DNA from: Thalassia testudinum
Lineage: Eukaryota; Streptophyta; Magnoliopsida; Alismatales; Hydrocharitaceae
DNA: 64,000 bases
NCBI GenBank assembly: GCA_037157565.1
Contig: JAZHRO010000014.1
Span: 102,765,501-102,829,500, forward strand
Direction: 5' to 3'
The position numbers and the translations under genes are program-made. The notes beneath the pieces were generated by a model. That model was given only the letters and a program-made list of their open reading frames with translations, did no database searches and was not told the origin of the DNA. Below, in pieces: positions 34,601 through 46,076 of the stretch (the stretch's first letter is position 1; every line of letters begins with the position of its first letter).

Positions 34601-35626
34601 AATGGAGGAGGAAATCAAAGGGTTGACGAAAGAAGTCTGGCGGGTGTTTGTGAAGTGAAGCAGTAGAACTCCTAGTCAACACTGCGTCAAGAGACTTGGC
34701 TGACTTCGGCAGAGATCCAGAGCGATCAAAGATGGATGGAGGAAGACGGATGAAGTGGAGGAAAGTTGTTGGAGTTTAGAGAGAATAGCCTATCGGTTAG
34801 CTCAGTGAAGAAGAGGGAAGGGAGCTAACTTAGTGAAAATCGAGGGTGTGGAGGGGTATTTATAGGTAGCGGCGACTAAGACGAAGGTTGAATCTAGACG
34901 GAGAAGTGGCCAAGAGTGGAGTAACCACTGGCATCTTCTCTAACACTGGTGAGGTTATCCACAACCCTAAAGTAGGATTGTAGCTTCATCCAGACTGGTG
35001 GATGAAAAGGAGATGGTGAGCACAAGCTCCAGGAGCTTGGAGAGGAAGGAATGACGTCAGATATGCAGTGATCAGACAGTGGAAGCACCTCCTATTGTTA
35101 GCCGTCGAGGAGGCTGAAGAAGGAAAGAAGAAGAAGTTTCAGGGACTTATTTGTAATGAAAGTTGAGGACCTAAATGAAGAATAAGGACTCAATTGAAAT
35201 AAAATATAAGGACTAAAATGTAAACTAAGGTTTTCAAAGTTTATTTTAATTTAAATCTTTTCCAACTTTTTATATATGATTATAAATAAGACAATTATTA
35301 TATTTAGACCTTGAATTTACAATTTTGACCTTTTTAGATTAATTTATTTAATTAAGTAATGTTACTTAAGTTATTACATACTTAGGTATAAATTGTACTT
35401 AAGTTAGCACATTAATCAGATAAATTACTGATAATATTTCGAGTCCAATTATTAATTAAATTATTAATAATACTAATTGGATGATTAGCATTTTAAACTT
35501 ATTTTAAGGTCCTTTACTATTTATCCATTATTTAATAATTAACCCACATATTTACATATTTCTAGCTAATTAACTAGGAGGATTAGTTAATTAGGGTAAT
35601 TAAAGACCATGATGAGCTTCTCATCA
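31611..35626 (-). repeat. 5' LTR of element A
   Basis: 4,016 bp, partner of 2345-6356. Minus-strand TATA box at 34857-34864. Ends at CATCA, directly before CCCCA. Confidence 0.87.
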
Positions 35627-36538
35627 CCCCACCTACACGCAGAGCACGCTGCACCTCCGCCTGTGCCTCCCTTGCTGCACCTCTGCCCGCAGCACCTCCA
35701 AGCACTGCCCCTACAGCAACAACGCATCCACCAGCCACTGACCCTTGCCTCCAGCTGTACGCATAGAACACACGCTACTCCAGCCACTCCGCCCGCGCGT
35801 AGCACACATCCTCCAGTGCCCTTCAGCAGCTCCATTCCAACGCACAAGAGCAGCAGCTACAGTTGCCGTCGCCGCTTCTCTCCTTTGTCCAGCCAGCCTA
35901 GGCCATCTCGTGATGCGCTGTCGCCACCGCTGCGAAGGCCTCGCTCCAGTTGACCTTTTCCCAGAGTAGCTCCTCAAATGAGCCTCTCTCCCATGCGCGA
36001 GGAGGAGAGAGGTATAATCCTCTGTTTTAGTGTGTATTATTATTTACAAAAATTTCCATTGTCAAGAATTATTTTCTTGATTTCTTAGATTAATTAAATT
36101 ATGGTGAATTTATAACTTTATGCTTATTCTTCTAGATAATTGTTAAGGCTTATTGATTCATCTCTATATGCATTACATTTAATTTTGAATTACTTTTTAG
36201 TATGCATGCAAGTGAAAAGTACATGGCATGCCCTTGCACATGGATAATTTTCTTACATAAAAATTATGTCAACAACCCTTGACTTCTCCATAAATTTAAG
36301 GTTTACATTCAGAGTGACATAGGCATTGTTTGATTTGATGAATATTTCAGTGAACTCGATTTCTACCTAATTGTGAGTTTAAATAGGTCATTGCCTCCCT
36401 GTGGACACGACCCGCTCTCCTGTGAGTGGTTTAATTTTAATTCTAATTATTTTGATTAGTTGTTTTTCCACCACTTAGAATTACAACAATAAATCTTCTT
36501 AATCATCATTTTTGAAAGCGAAAAGTCAACTCGTCAAA

Positions 36539-36556
36539 TGGCGCCATTGCTGGGGA
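36539..36556 (+). other. Primer binding site of element B (tRNA-Asp type)
   Basis: TGGCGCCATTGCTGGGGA, two bases after the LTR end; complementary to plant tRNA-Asp apart from one or two positions. Confidence 0.85.
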
Positions 36557-37802
36557 GGTAACATGCTTAATTAAATCGCATTCATTCATTTGTTCACATT
36601 GATTTAAATTTTGAATCATATTTAACTCTAGATTTTTTTTATTCTGGTGAGAGTGCAACGATCTGCAACACACATTCTACAACTCGCCATCACACCAGCC
36701 ATCGTGAGAGGTGACCCTTGACGTTGCTAGAGGAGAAATTGTTTGAGACACCTTGCAAGGAACCAGATTGCCAGGAGGGGAAGGACGAGGACGTGACGAT
36801 CGTCTCCACACATTTTGTCACTGATTTGTTTAGAGTAGGATTAAGACTCTAGACTTAATTTTTCTTGCACATTTTGGTTTGAGACCCTTGTTCTGGGGTA
36901 TAGTTGAGGGGTTTGTTCCCCGACTTTCTTTTAGGCCCATGTTGGGTAACTTTTCGGGAGCCTGTTCCCTTTTCTTTAGATCTAGGTTTTCTTTTGTGAA
37001 TTGATTTTTCTTGACTATGCATAGGTAAAAAAAAACACAAAAACACGAGCTGCTTGCTAAAAGCTATCTGCCTTAGGACGATCATTTAGGTGTGAATGAG
37101 CAGCCTCAAGATTTATTTTATTTGCATTTGCATGCATCTTGCATTGCTAATTGTGTGAGGAAAGGTACGTCCTGTTTCTTTGCATTCTATATTGTTCACG
37201 CATATGCATTTGGATTTAATTGCAAGACCACCTAATTGAATTGAAAAGATCTAACAAGTGGTCACATATTTTCTTGAAAAAGGACTTTAAGTTAAGAAGG
37301 AACACTAAAAATCAAGGACTTGAATTGAGACATTATGTTGCGGTTCAAAATTCAAAACTCAAAATTTTACGGTGTATGCACACTTGTATCTCTTGCACCA
37401 CGGCACACACTCCTAGGTTTTGGAACTACTAGGATAAGAGCCCTCCTACCATTGGATTCTGAAGTGTTTGGAACTTAAGATCAAAGGTTTTGTAAATCCA
37501 AAGAGGGGGATACCCTGTCACAGATTTTTGGGGGTAGTTAAGAAGAATTGAAAAAGCACAACTTCAAAGGAAGGTTTAAGCCTACTTGCATCCCTCGATC
37601 TTTCGTCTTTGGAGTTGCTCTACCATTTGAGATTTAGGGAAGAGCACCTAAGCTCCAACTAGGTCTTTTTAGGCATTTCGAAGGTCGACAATAGGCACAT
37701 AATTGATTGGGCAACTTTCTTTGTTACCTACAATTTGAACTAAAGTCAAAAGCCTAAATTTGTAAAGATCGAACAAGTCCTTTTGAATTGTGTTTGTAGT
37801 GC
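36557..37802 (+). other. Leader of element B
   Basis: About 1.25 kb of non-coding sequence between primer site and gag, a usual length for Athila. Nothing else recognised. Confidence 0.6.
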
Positions 37803-39370
37803 ATGCTTGGTAGGCGATCTCTTAGGAGACAACTTGTGTTTGATCCTGAACCTGAAAGAATCTTAAGAAGGAACCTCCCAAGGGAGGAAATGGCTGGTCA
37901 TAGGAGCCTTAAGGAATATTTCATTCTAACCAATCAAGCTAGCCCTGCACTACATAGACTTGGAGGGGACAAACCTTATGAGATCAAAAGCAGTACCATA
38001 TCCTTGCTGCCCTCCTTCTATGGTACTGCTAGGGAAGACCCTTACAGGCATATAAAGGAATTCACCGAGGTCTGTTCCATGGCGAAGCTGCAGGGCGTTC
38101 CTGATGATGCTCAAATGCAGACCCTCTTTCCTTTCTCCCTCAAGGACAAAGCCAAGTATTGGTATCATACCCTTGATGATATTAACACTTGGGATGCCCT
38201 GAAGAAGGAGTTCTTGAAGAAGTACCTCCCCATGAGCAAAACAAATCACTTTAGGAGGGAAATTATGAGTTTTGTTCAAAAGGATGGGTAAGCTTTCCAT
38301 GATGCATGGGAGCGCTTTAATGACCTGTTGAGACTTTGCCACATCACCAGGTGCCTAAGTGGCAACTGGTTGAAAGGTTCTACACTGGACTTAATGATTT
38401 GCACAGGCAGACCATGGATGGTGCCTGTGTAGAAACCTTTCTATCTAAGATTGAGAATGAAGCTTGGAACCTTTTTGATACTTTGAGTGAGAATTCTATT
38501 CCCTTGAATTCTTCCTACATGGATAGAAAACCCACTCTCATGCAAAGAAAGTTGGAGGCGAATGAGACAAGGGACACCCAGAATTTAGCCTATCAGATTC
38601 AATTGTTGAATCAAAACGTGGAAAGGCTTATGTCGAGCCTGGGCCATTTCATATCTAACACCTCCACATCCCAAGCTTCTGAATGCTCCATTTGCCAAGG
38701 CAATACACACGCCACTGTGGATTTCCACTTGGCCTTCTAATTCCTTGAGCTTATACAGGTGGATCTGAATGCTGCTCAAGGGTTCCGTCCTAGACCTCGT
38801 AATGACCCTTTTTCCAACACTTATAATGAGGGATGGAGGAATCACCCAAACTTTTCCTGGAGACAAGGGAATGTTTCAAATTCAGGGAATTATAAACCAC
38901 AACCCTTTCAAAATCAACAAATGAACCAACCTCAAACCTTTGCCCAACCTAAGACCTCTAAGATGGATGAATTGAAGGCAATGTTGAGAACTATGCAAGA
39001 AAGTCAAAGTGCCATCATCCAATCTCATGACAAGGCTATACATGAAATGAAATTGCAGATGGGACACCTTGTTGAGGTCGTTAGACAGAGGGAAACTGGG
39101 AAGCTTCCCAGTGCTATTAAGGAGAATCCTAAAGGAAAGGGGATTGTCTTTAGGGAGCATGCTCAGGCGGTGACTATTCTGAGGAGTAGGAAAGAAATTT
39201 CCAAACCCAATGCTCTTATAGTCTCACCCACTGAAAAACCATCCACCCCAACTTTCACCCCCACCCGAGAAGACTTCCCAAATCTCCTCCGCTTGAAATC
39301 ACCTCACTGGAAGAAGTTGCCCCCGTTCCACCCCTTACTCGACATGACAACCCTTCCACCTAGAGATTGA
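37803..39370 (+). pseudogene. gag: Gag of element B (Athila type)
   Basis: Begins at ATG 37803. The gag core (LKDKAKYWYHTLDDINTWDA, then EFLKKYLPMSKTNHFRREI) is followed by a TAA at 38289-38291 within DG-stop-AFHDAWERFNDLL, then a frameshift near 38330 into the frame starting 38336 (VPKWQLVERFYTGLNDLHRQ). A further stop at 38738-38740 follows a degenerate zinc-knuckle-like CSIC...H segment whose last cysteine is missing. The C-terminal part (38759-39370) has NTYNEGWRNHPNFSW, shared with the gag of element A, and a helix-rich QMGHLVEVVRQRETG segment. The product would be the particle protein; this copy is dead. Confidence 0.85.
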
Positions 39371-39669
39371 GAGTGCCCTTTCCAGAGCATTTATCCACCG
39401 CTGGGCAGACTTCTGCGGGCTCATCTAGAGCCAAAGATAAGATGGATGAGATCATGGAAACTTTCAAGCAAGTGCAGATTAACTTGCCTTTGCTTGAAGC
39501 TATCAGGTAGATTCCGTCTTATGCCCGCTTCTTAAAGGACCTGTGCACAAAAAAGCAGCAATATAGGAAAAAGGTCCAATCAAAAGTTGTCCTGCCTAAT
39601 TCTATTAGCTCAATTGTTCAACATGGCACTCCCCTGAAACTTAAGGACCCAAGAGCCCCGTACATCTCA

Positions 39670-40234
39670 GTGGTTATTGGTGACTTACAGATTGATGAGG
39701 CTCTACTTGATCTGGGTGCGGGGGTGAACATCTTTCCGAACTACGTGTATGAACAACTTGGGGGAGGCAATCTGAAGCCTAGCCCAGTAATCCTCCAAGT
39801 TGCTGATCGATCACTTAAGACACTGCGGGGAATTTTGGAAAATGTCCTCGTGAGAGTGGAGGATTTCTTCTTCCCCCATCGACTTCTTAGTTTTGGACAC
39901 TGACCCTACCAACAAGCCAACAAAGCCCTCCATCATTTTGGGCCACCCCTTCCTTGCAACTTCACATGCTTCAATCAATTGCAATACTAGGGCATTGAAA
40001 ATGAGCTTTAGGAACAGGAAAATCTGGCTTAATGTGTTTTATGCTTATAAACAAGCCAGGCTTGAGGATTGTTCTCAAGTTGAGGTGATAGATGACCTAA
40101 TTGAAGAGACAACCCCTGCAATGTTATGTGATGACCCCCTTCAGCATGTCATGCTAAATGAGCATTCCCATCTCTTGGAGGAATGTGAAAGGGATATACT
40201 AGAACTTGAGGAGTTGCTGAGTGTTTCTACATAG
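39670..40234 (+). pseudogene. Aspartic protease of element B
   Basis: Reading frame 39670-39903 has EALLDLGAGVNIFPNYVYEQ, the Athila version (DLGA) of the retroviral protease active site. A frameshift near 39895 moves the rest (SIILGHPFLATSHASINC) into the frame 39893-40234. About 300 bp upstream (39371-39669) is gag-protease linker with stops. It would cleave the polyprotein; it is inactive here. Confidence 0.75.
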
Positions 40235-40279
40235 TCTCTTTCCCCATCATCACTACCCAAGGTAGATCTGCTACCTGAG

Positions 40280-41767
40280 ATGGGGACATCTATTATGAAA
40301 CCCTCAACCATACAAGCCCCCGACCTTGAGTTGAAACCCCTCCATGACACTCTCAAGTACATCTTCCTAGGTGACAATAATACGCTCCCCGTTATCATTT
40401 CGGCTGTGCTATCTGAGGCACAGGAGGGAGCCCTGATTGAATGCTTGTCTAGGCACAAGGAAGCTATTGCTTGGAGCATTTCTGACATTAAGGGTATAGA
40501 CTCTACACTCTGCATGCACCACATTTATACTGATGATTCCATCAAGCCATTTAGGGACATGCAGAGACGTCTGAACCCTAATATGAGGGAGGTGGTTAAA
40601 AAGGAAATCCTAAAGTGGTTGGACGCTGGGATCATATATCCCATTGCAGATAGTAAATGGGTAAGTCCTATTCATGTGGTGCCAAAGAAGGTAGGCTTTA
40701 CTATGGAATTTAATGACCAAGGTGAACAAGTTGTGACTAGACCCTCAATTGGATGGAGGGTCTATATTGATTACCGCAAGCTGAACACCGCTACCCAGAA
40801 GGATCACTTTCCCTTGCCTTTTATTGATCAAATTCTTGAGAAATTAGCAGGGAATAAGTATTATTGCTTTCTCGATGGATATTCTGGGTACAACCAGGTT
40901 GCAGTCTTCCCTAATAACCAGGATAAGATGACGTTCATGAGTCCTTATGGTACCTTTGCATTCAGGTGTATGCCGTTTGGAATATGTAATGCCCCTATAA
41001 CCTTCCAGCGGTGTATGATGTCCATTTTTTCAGACATGATTGATGAGTGTGTTGAAGTGTTTATGGATGACTTCTCCATTTATGGCTCATCTTTCAACCA
41101 GTGTCTCCTGCACCTGGAGAATGTGTTGAAGCGATGTAAGGACACTGGTTTAGTCCTTAGCTGGGAGAAAAGCCACTTCATGGTACATAAAGGAATTATA
41201 CGTAGGCATGTTGTGTCTGAGTAAGACTTGGAAGTAGATAAAGCTAAGATTGATTCTATTTCCAAACTCCCATTGTCCATGAATGTTAAACAGATTAGAT
41301 CCTTTCTTGGCCATGCTTGCTTTTATAGTCACTTTATTAAAAATTTCAGTAAACTTTCTAGGCCACTTTGTGACCTATTGACGAAGGAATCTTCCTTCAG
41401 TTTTGATTCCAAGTGTGCCGAGGCCTTTCAAACTCTAAAGGAGACCTTGATCTCTACGCCTATTCTCTGAGCTCCTGATTGGACACTCCCATTTGAGCTG
41501 ATGTGTGATGCTTCGGATTATGTAGTGGGAGAAGTCCTTGGACAAAGGGTTGAGGGAAGACCTCATGTGCTGCATTATGCCAGCAAGACTTTAATCGAAC
41601 CACAGCAAAACTACACTATCACTGAAAAGGAATTATTTACTGTAGTTGTTGCTCTAGAGAAATTTAGGTCTTATCTTTTTGGGTCTAAGGTAGTTATTTT
41701 CACTAATCATGCGGTAGTGAAACATCTCATTGCTAAGAAAGATTCCAAGCCACGTCTGATTAGGTAG
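40280..41767 (+). pseudogene. pol: Reverse transcriptase and RNase H of element B
   Basis: One frame from 40280 with stops at 41222-41224 (TAA), 41468-41470 (TGA) and 41765-41767 (TAG). RT motifs in order: SPIHVVPKK, RVYIDYRKLN, FLDGYSGYNQ, FAFRCMPFGICNAP and the catalytic FMDDFS (usually YMDDFS) near 41060. The connection domain (FLGHACFYSHFIKNFSKLSRPL) and RNase H ([35 protein letters not shown]) follow. The order RT-RNase H-integrase shows Ty3/gypsy. Translation of the whole is not possible. Confidence 0.88.
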
Positions 41768-42075
41768 ATCCTATTCCTTCAAGAATTTGACTTGGAGATA
41801 CGTGAAAAGAAAGGAGTAGAAATGTTGTGGCTGACCACCTATCTCGCCTTCCACTTAATGACTCTCTATCTGGAGACATCCGCGAGACATTTCCTGATGA
41901 AACCCTTATGGCGGTAACACCAACTTCACCTTGGTATGCTGATATCGTAAATTACTTGGTCACTGGAGAAACTCTTGGCTCTTAGGATGAGCAGAAAAGA
42001 AAGAGATTCATTTCCCAAGCTAGATACTTTCATTGGGAAGAGCCTAAATTATTTATAATTTGACAAGACCAAGTA

Positions 42076-43149
42076 TTGAGACGATGTGTACCTGAAGAGG
42101 AGCAACAAAGTGTGCTGAGTTTTTGCCATGAACTTCATTATGGAGGACACTTTGGTGCTAAGAAAACTGCTTTTAAGGTTCTCCAGTCCGATTTTTGGTG
42201 GCCTTTGTTATTTAAGGATTCTCATAATTTTGTTAAGGCCTGTATTAGATGTCAATGGATTGGAATGATTGGGAAGAGGAATGAGATGCCTCAACACCCT
42301 ATTCAATCTATTGAAATTTTTGATGTATGGGGAATTGACTTTATGGGCCCCTTCCCTTCGTTCCATGGTTATGAATATATCTTGGTGGCAGTTGATTATG
42401 TCTCTAAATGGATAGAGGCCATTCCTACGTGCACAAATGACTACTTTGTGGTTTTGAAATTTGTGAAGGCCAATATCATATCTCGTTTTGGCTGCCCCAA
42501 GACCATTATAAGTGATGGGGGACCTCATTTCCGAAACCACCACTTCAATCGGCTATTCAGGAGTCTGGGAGTGACTCATAAGGTTGCTACCCCTTACCAT
42601 CATCAGATGAGTGGCCAGGTTGAAGTGTTGAATAGGGAGATAAAGAATATTTTAGAAAAGACCGTTAGACCTGATAGGAAAGACTGGTCCCAAAAGCTCG
42701 ATGATGTTTTGTGGGCATATCGAACGACCTATAAGACCCCTTTGGGTACATCCCTCTTTCGGATTGTGTATGGGAAAGTGTGCCATTTGCCCATTGAGCT
42801 GGAACATAGGGCACTTTGGGCTATTCGAAGTGTTAACATGGATTTAGAAAAGGCAGGTAAGGCATGATTTCTAGAATTAAGTGAGCTTGAGGTGCTGAGG
42901 AATGATGCTTATGACACCTCTCAAGCTTATAAAGAGAGAACTAAGGTCTTGCATGATAAGTATATGCTTAGAAAGACCTTTGAGCCCAACCAACAAGTCT
43001 AGCTTTTCAATTCCAGACTTAAGCATTTTCTAGGGAAATTAGAATCTCGTTGGGATGGGCCTTACATAATCACTAAAGTGTTTCCACATGGAGCTGTGGA
43101 GATTAAATGCCCTTCTTCTTCAGCAACTCCCTTTATCGTCAACAGTTAA
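42076..43149 (+). pseudogene. Integrase of element B
   Basis: In a different frame from RT. The zinc finger is present (HELHYGGHFGAKKTAFKVL, then CIRCQ). The catalytic core has D in WGIDFMGPF, D in ISDGGPHFRN and E in GQVEVLNREIK, so the DDE triad is kept. After a TGA at 42865-42867 the frame continues with a C-terminal DNA-binding part (a KYMLRKTFEPNQQV segment, a stop, then a [20 protein letters not shown] segment). The upstream piece (41768-42075) is the damaged RNase H-integrase link. Confidence 0.85.
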
Positions 43150-44470
43150 AACCATACATTACTTTGGATGGTCATCTGGTTGATGAGGTCACTCTTGAGG
43201 AGCCTTAGCTCCTGTCATTCTTCACCTCAGGTAATATCTTCCTTTAACTGTTTTGTTTCCAATTAGGACATTGTTTGAACTAGGCATGGGGGAGAGGACC
43301 TGAGGCATCTGTTTACAACATGTCTACATTTTGCATTCATTCATGCATATTGCACTCATAAAAAAAAAATTGTATTATTGAACTTAATTGGATGGGCCCT
43401 ACATTCTTAAGTAGACCAAAACTTTAGGTTAGACTAAGTTGATTCTAGGTGTCGAACTTTAGAAGCTAAGTGAGCTACTAGCTTTAGACCTTTAGGGTCC
43501 TTTGTGGACTTAAAAACTTAAGTAAGAGTTAAGTTGCGAACCATTCCTCAAGAGCTTGAGGAAGGAAAGCTAGGGATTAAGTTAAAGGCTGGGTGGTACT
43601 TGGAGTCTTATTCTACCTTTTGGTTTACGGGTCCTTGTAACCTAAGCATTCACATTTCACGCACACTTGGTCTCGTGTAAGTAAGTGATCACCCTAATTC
43701 ATTTCTTTAAGAAAAGTTGGTTCTCTTAGTTTTGATTTAGGAGAAGCTTGAAAACACAATTTGATTGGAAGAGTTCCTACCATAGGAGAGGTGGAGTATA
43801 TACTCACGTTGAGGATGCGATGATAACATGTTACCTCCTCAGCGCTTGTCTCTTAGGATATCCATCCTACTGGGGGCATGTAAGCGCATTGTGCGGTTCA
43901 GGTACCATGGGCGGCCCTATCTCGAAGTGCTGATTGCCATAGGCTTGAATTCACTTAAGAAATCCACGGGCAATACTATCTCGAAGTGTCGATTGCTAGG
44001 AGTTCTTGGGGTTGCTATGGGTGGTGCTATCTCGAAGCATCGAAAGCCAGGCACCCTTCGAGGTATGGTGATGGGGACAATGAATCCAACACAGACCATG
44101 TTGATAGCTGATCCAAGGTTAGACATAGAGGAATCAAACAAAAATATATATATTAAAAAAAATCCTTTTTCCTCTCTAGGTTGACAATCATACCAACCTC
44201 AAATAACTCAGACCAATGCACATGCACGGATGCTTTAATCTCAAGGATCAATAAACCCTAGGGCAGAGTTAGAAATCAGGGAAACCTGTGCCTGCAACTC
44301 ATCTTTAGCTGACCTAGTCTATAACTTAGCAACTATTGGGAACCTTAGGTCTAAAGTCTGAACTTAACATGTTTCTAAAGGAATACTGATTGGGTTGGCT
44401 AGTCTACTTGGAGTTCTAGGTTATTGCTTAGATTTGCTAGGGACTAGCAAAAACTAGGCATGGGGGCATT
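43150..44470 (+). other. 3' non-coding region of element B with polypurine tract
   Basis: No env-like ORF remains. Three copies of a CTATCTCGAAG block (43918, 43977, 44029; spacing 50-60 bp) lie in the middle. The purine tract GCATGGGGG lies at 44458-44466, just before the LTR. Confidence 0.65.
43915..44050 (+). repeat. Three diverged copies of a CTATCTCGAAG block
   Basis: Each copy reads CTATCTCGAAG followed by a GATTGC or GAAAGC phrase. They look like the remains of hairpins with a TATCTCGA loop. The position before the purine tract is similar to that of the three stem-loops in element A. Confidence 0.45.
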
Positions 44471-46076
44471 TGATGAGCCCATTTTTGTGGGCTATTTAGT
44501 TACTCAAGTGACTAGGAATTAGATTGATATTAGTGTATACATAGCATGTATTAAGATATAAATAAGTTAGTTTATATATATTTGCTTGTATGCATTACAT
44601 ATATAAATTATTTAGCATGCATTAGAATAACATGCATGAGTCTTTAGGTTACATTATATGCATTAACATTTTATTAAGGGTTTGAACATAAATAAACCAA
44701 TTTTTTTATTATTATTCATTTTCTCTTCTCTGCAGGGAATTTGCTGCTCCAATACCACCAGTTGCCCGCACTAAAACCTGCATTCAAGGACGAGCGGAGA
44801 ATGTCGATTTGCTCCAGCCTCTGAATTTGAAATCCATGCAGATGGCTACAAGAGAGGGGGAGTTGCTGTCATGCTCAGGAGGCCACCACCCCTTTCCTCA
44901 CTGTGCAGAGAACCTAGTTTCTCATTCGCTCCTCACCATCGACCTCAATTGCAGCAGTGAGACTCCACGACCGTGGCATGTGGTGTGATAGCCCACATCG
45001 CCAATTAGAGTCCCTATATCACCGTGCTTCTTCTTCATCACCAACGCACCCACAAGCACCATCCCCGTGCACGTCCCTCTCCATGTGCAGGCACCTCCTA
45101 CAGCACACACAAAGCACAGGCACCACCCTTCCAGCACCCACCAAGCGCCCTCCAGCAGCAGAGCGCGCGCTCGTCGTAGCAACCTCGCCCGCGCGCAAAG
45201 CGTACTGCACCTCCGCCTGTGCTTCTCTTGCCGCACTTCTACCCGCAGCACCTCCAAGCGCTGCCCCAGCAACAGCAGCACGTCCACCAGCCCTCACATC
45301 CAGCAGTGCGTGTAGAGCGCATGCTACTCCAGCCGCTCCGCCTATGCATAGCGCACGTCCTCCAGTGCCCTTCAGCTGCTCCATTCCGACACACAAGAGC
45401 AGCAGCTACAGCTGCTGCCACTACTTCTCTCCTTCATCTAGCTGGCCCAGGCCATCTCGCAACGCGCCACTGCCACCACCGCAAGGCCTCGCTTCGGCCG
45501 ACCTTTTCCCAGAGTAGCTCCTTGAATGAGCCTCTCTCCCGTGAGTGAGGAGGATATAATCCTCTATTTTAGTGTGTATTATTATTTACAGAAATTGCCA
45601 TTGTCAAGAATTATTTTCTTGATTTCTTAGATTAATTAAATTGTGGTGAATTTACAACTTTATGCTTATTCTTCTAGATAATTGTTAAGCCTTATTGATT
45701 CATCTCTATATGCATTACATTTAATTTTGAATTACATTTTAGCATGCATGCAAGTGAAAAGTACATGGCATATCCATGCACATGGATAATTTTCTTATGT
45801 AAAAATTACGTCAACAACCCTTGACTTCTCCATAAATTTAAGGTTTACATTCAGAGCGACATAGGCATTGTTTGATTTGACCAATATTTCAGTGAACTCG
45901 ATTTCTACCTAATTATGAGTTTAAATAGGTCATTGCCTCCTTGTGGACACAACCCGCTCTCCTGTGAGTGTTTAATTTTAATTCTAATTATTTTGATTAG
46001 TCATTTTCCACCACTTAGAATTACAATGATAAATCTTCTTAATCATCATTTTTGAAAGTGAAAAACCAACTTGTTA
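44471..46076 (+). repeat. 3' LTR of element B
   Basis: 1,606 bp, TGATGAGCCC...CTTGTTA. Its uninterrupted state allows the split 5' LTR to be traced. The last bases read TTA where the 5' LTR has TCA. Short C-rich ORFs at 44957-45548 are LTR sequence, not genes. Confidence 0.88.

Larger units (their letters stand above)
2345..35626 (-). mobile_element. Element A: gag-only, Athila-like retrotransposon with 4-kb LTRs
   Basis: Two 4.0-kb direct repeats (2345-6356 and 31611-35626) enclose a minus-strand internal region. Read on the minus strand, the 5' LTR is 35626-31611, followed by a tRNA-Asp-type primer site (31604-31588), a leader, a broken gag (22173-20561), a long non-coding tail, a purine tract (6366-6357) and the 3' LTR (6356-2345). 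The flanks CCCCG (2340-2344) and CCCCA (35627-35631) form a target duplication with one mismatch inside the LTR of element B. No protease, RT or integrase motif is visible anywhere in its internal sequence, so it is non-autonomous (TR-GAG-like or LARD-like). The LTR copies differ at many positions, so it is older than the elements nested in it. Confidence 0.88.
1..36536 (+). repeat. 5' LTR of element B, split into three pieces
   Basis: The LTR pieces are 1-345, 2012-2344 and 35627-36536. Together they align along the 3' LTR at 44471-46076, for example the block beginning with the purine run near 2013 with 44851, and the tails ending at 36536 and 46076. The first gap is a solo LTR (346-2011), the second is element A (2345-35626). 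The end TCGTCA at 36531-36536 is followed by two bases and the primer binding site, which fixes the boundary. Confidence 0.85.
1..46076 (+). mobile_element. Element B: Athila-like Ty3/gypsy retrotransposon, nested and decayed
   Basis: The first base of the window already lies inside the 5' LTR: bases 1-330 align with 44513-44840 of the 3' LTR, so about 42 bases of the element are missing on the left. Order on the plus strand is 5' LTR (ends 36536), tRNA-Asp-type primer binding site, gag, protease with a DLGA active site, RT/RNase H, integrase, a non-coding 3' region, a purine tract and the 3' LTR. The DLGA protease, the gag sequence and the tRNA-Asp primer point to the Athila/TAT branch. Without insertions it would be about 11 kb, normal for Athila. 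Every coding block has stops or frameshifts. No env-like ORF is left after integrase. The left target-site duplication is outside the window; the right one would be GTAAT at 46077-46081. Confidence 0.88.

Noticed and set aside
35050..35060. GACGTCAG in the 5' LTR of element A as part of the array system
   Set aside because: Single copy, absent from the matching site of the other A LTR (near 5775), so not an array.
40564..40575. GAGACGTCTGAA in the RT of element B as another regulatory motif
   Set aside because: Single copy within coding sequence; chance occurrence.
43748..44184. ORFs after integrase of element B as an env-like gene
   Set aside because: Short, overlapping the CTATCTCGAAG repeats, with no signal peptide or membrane segment.
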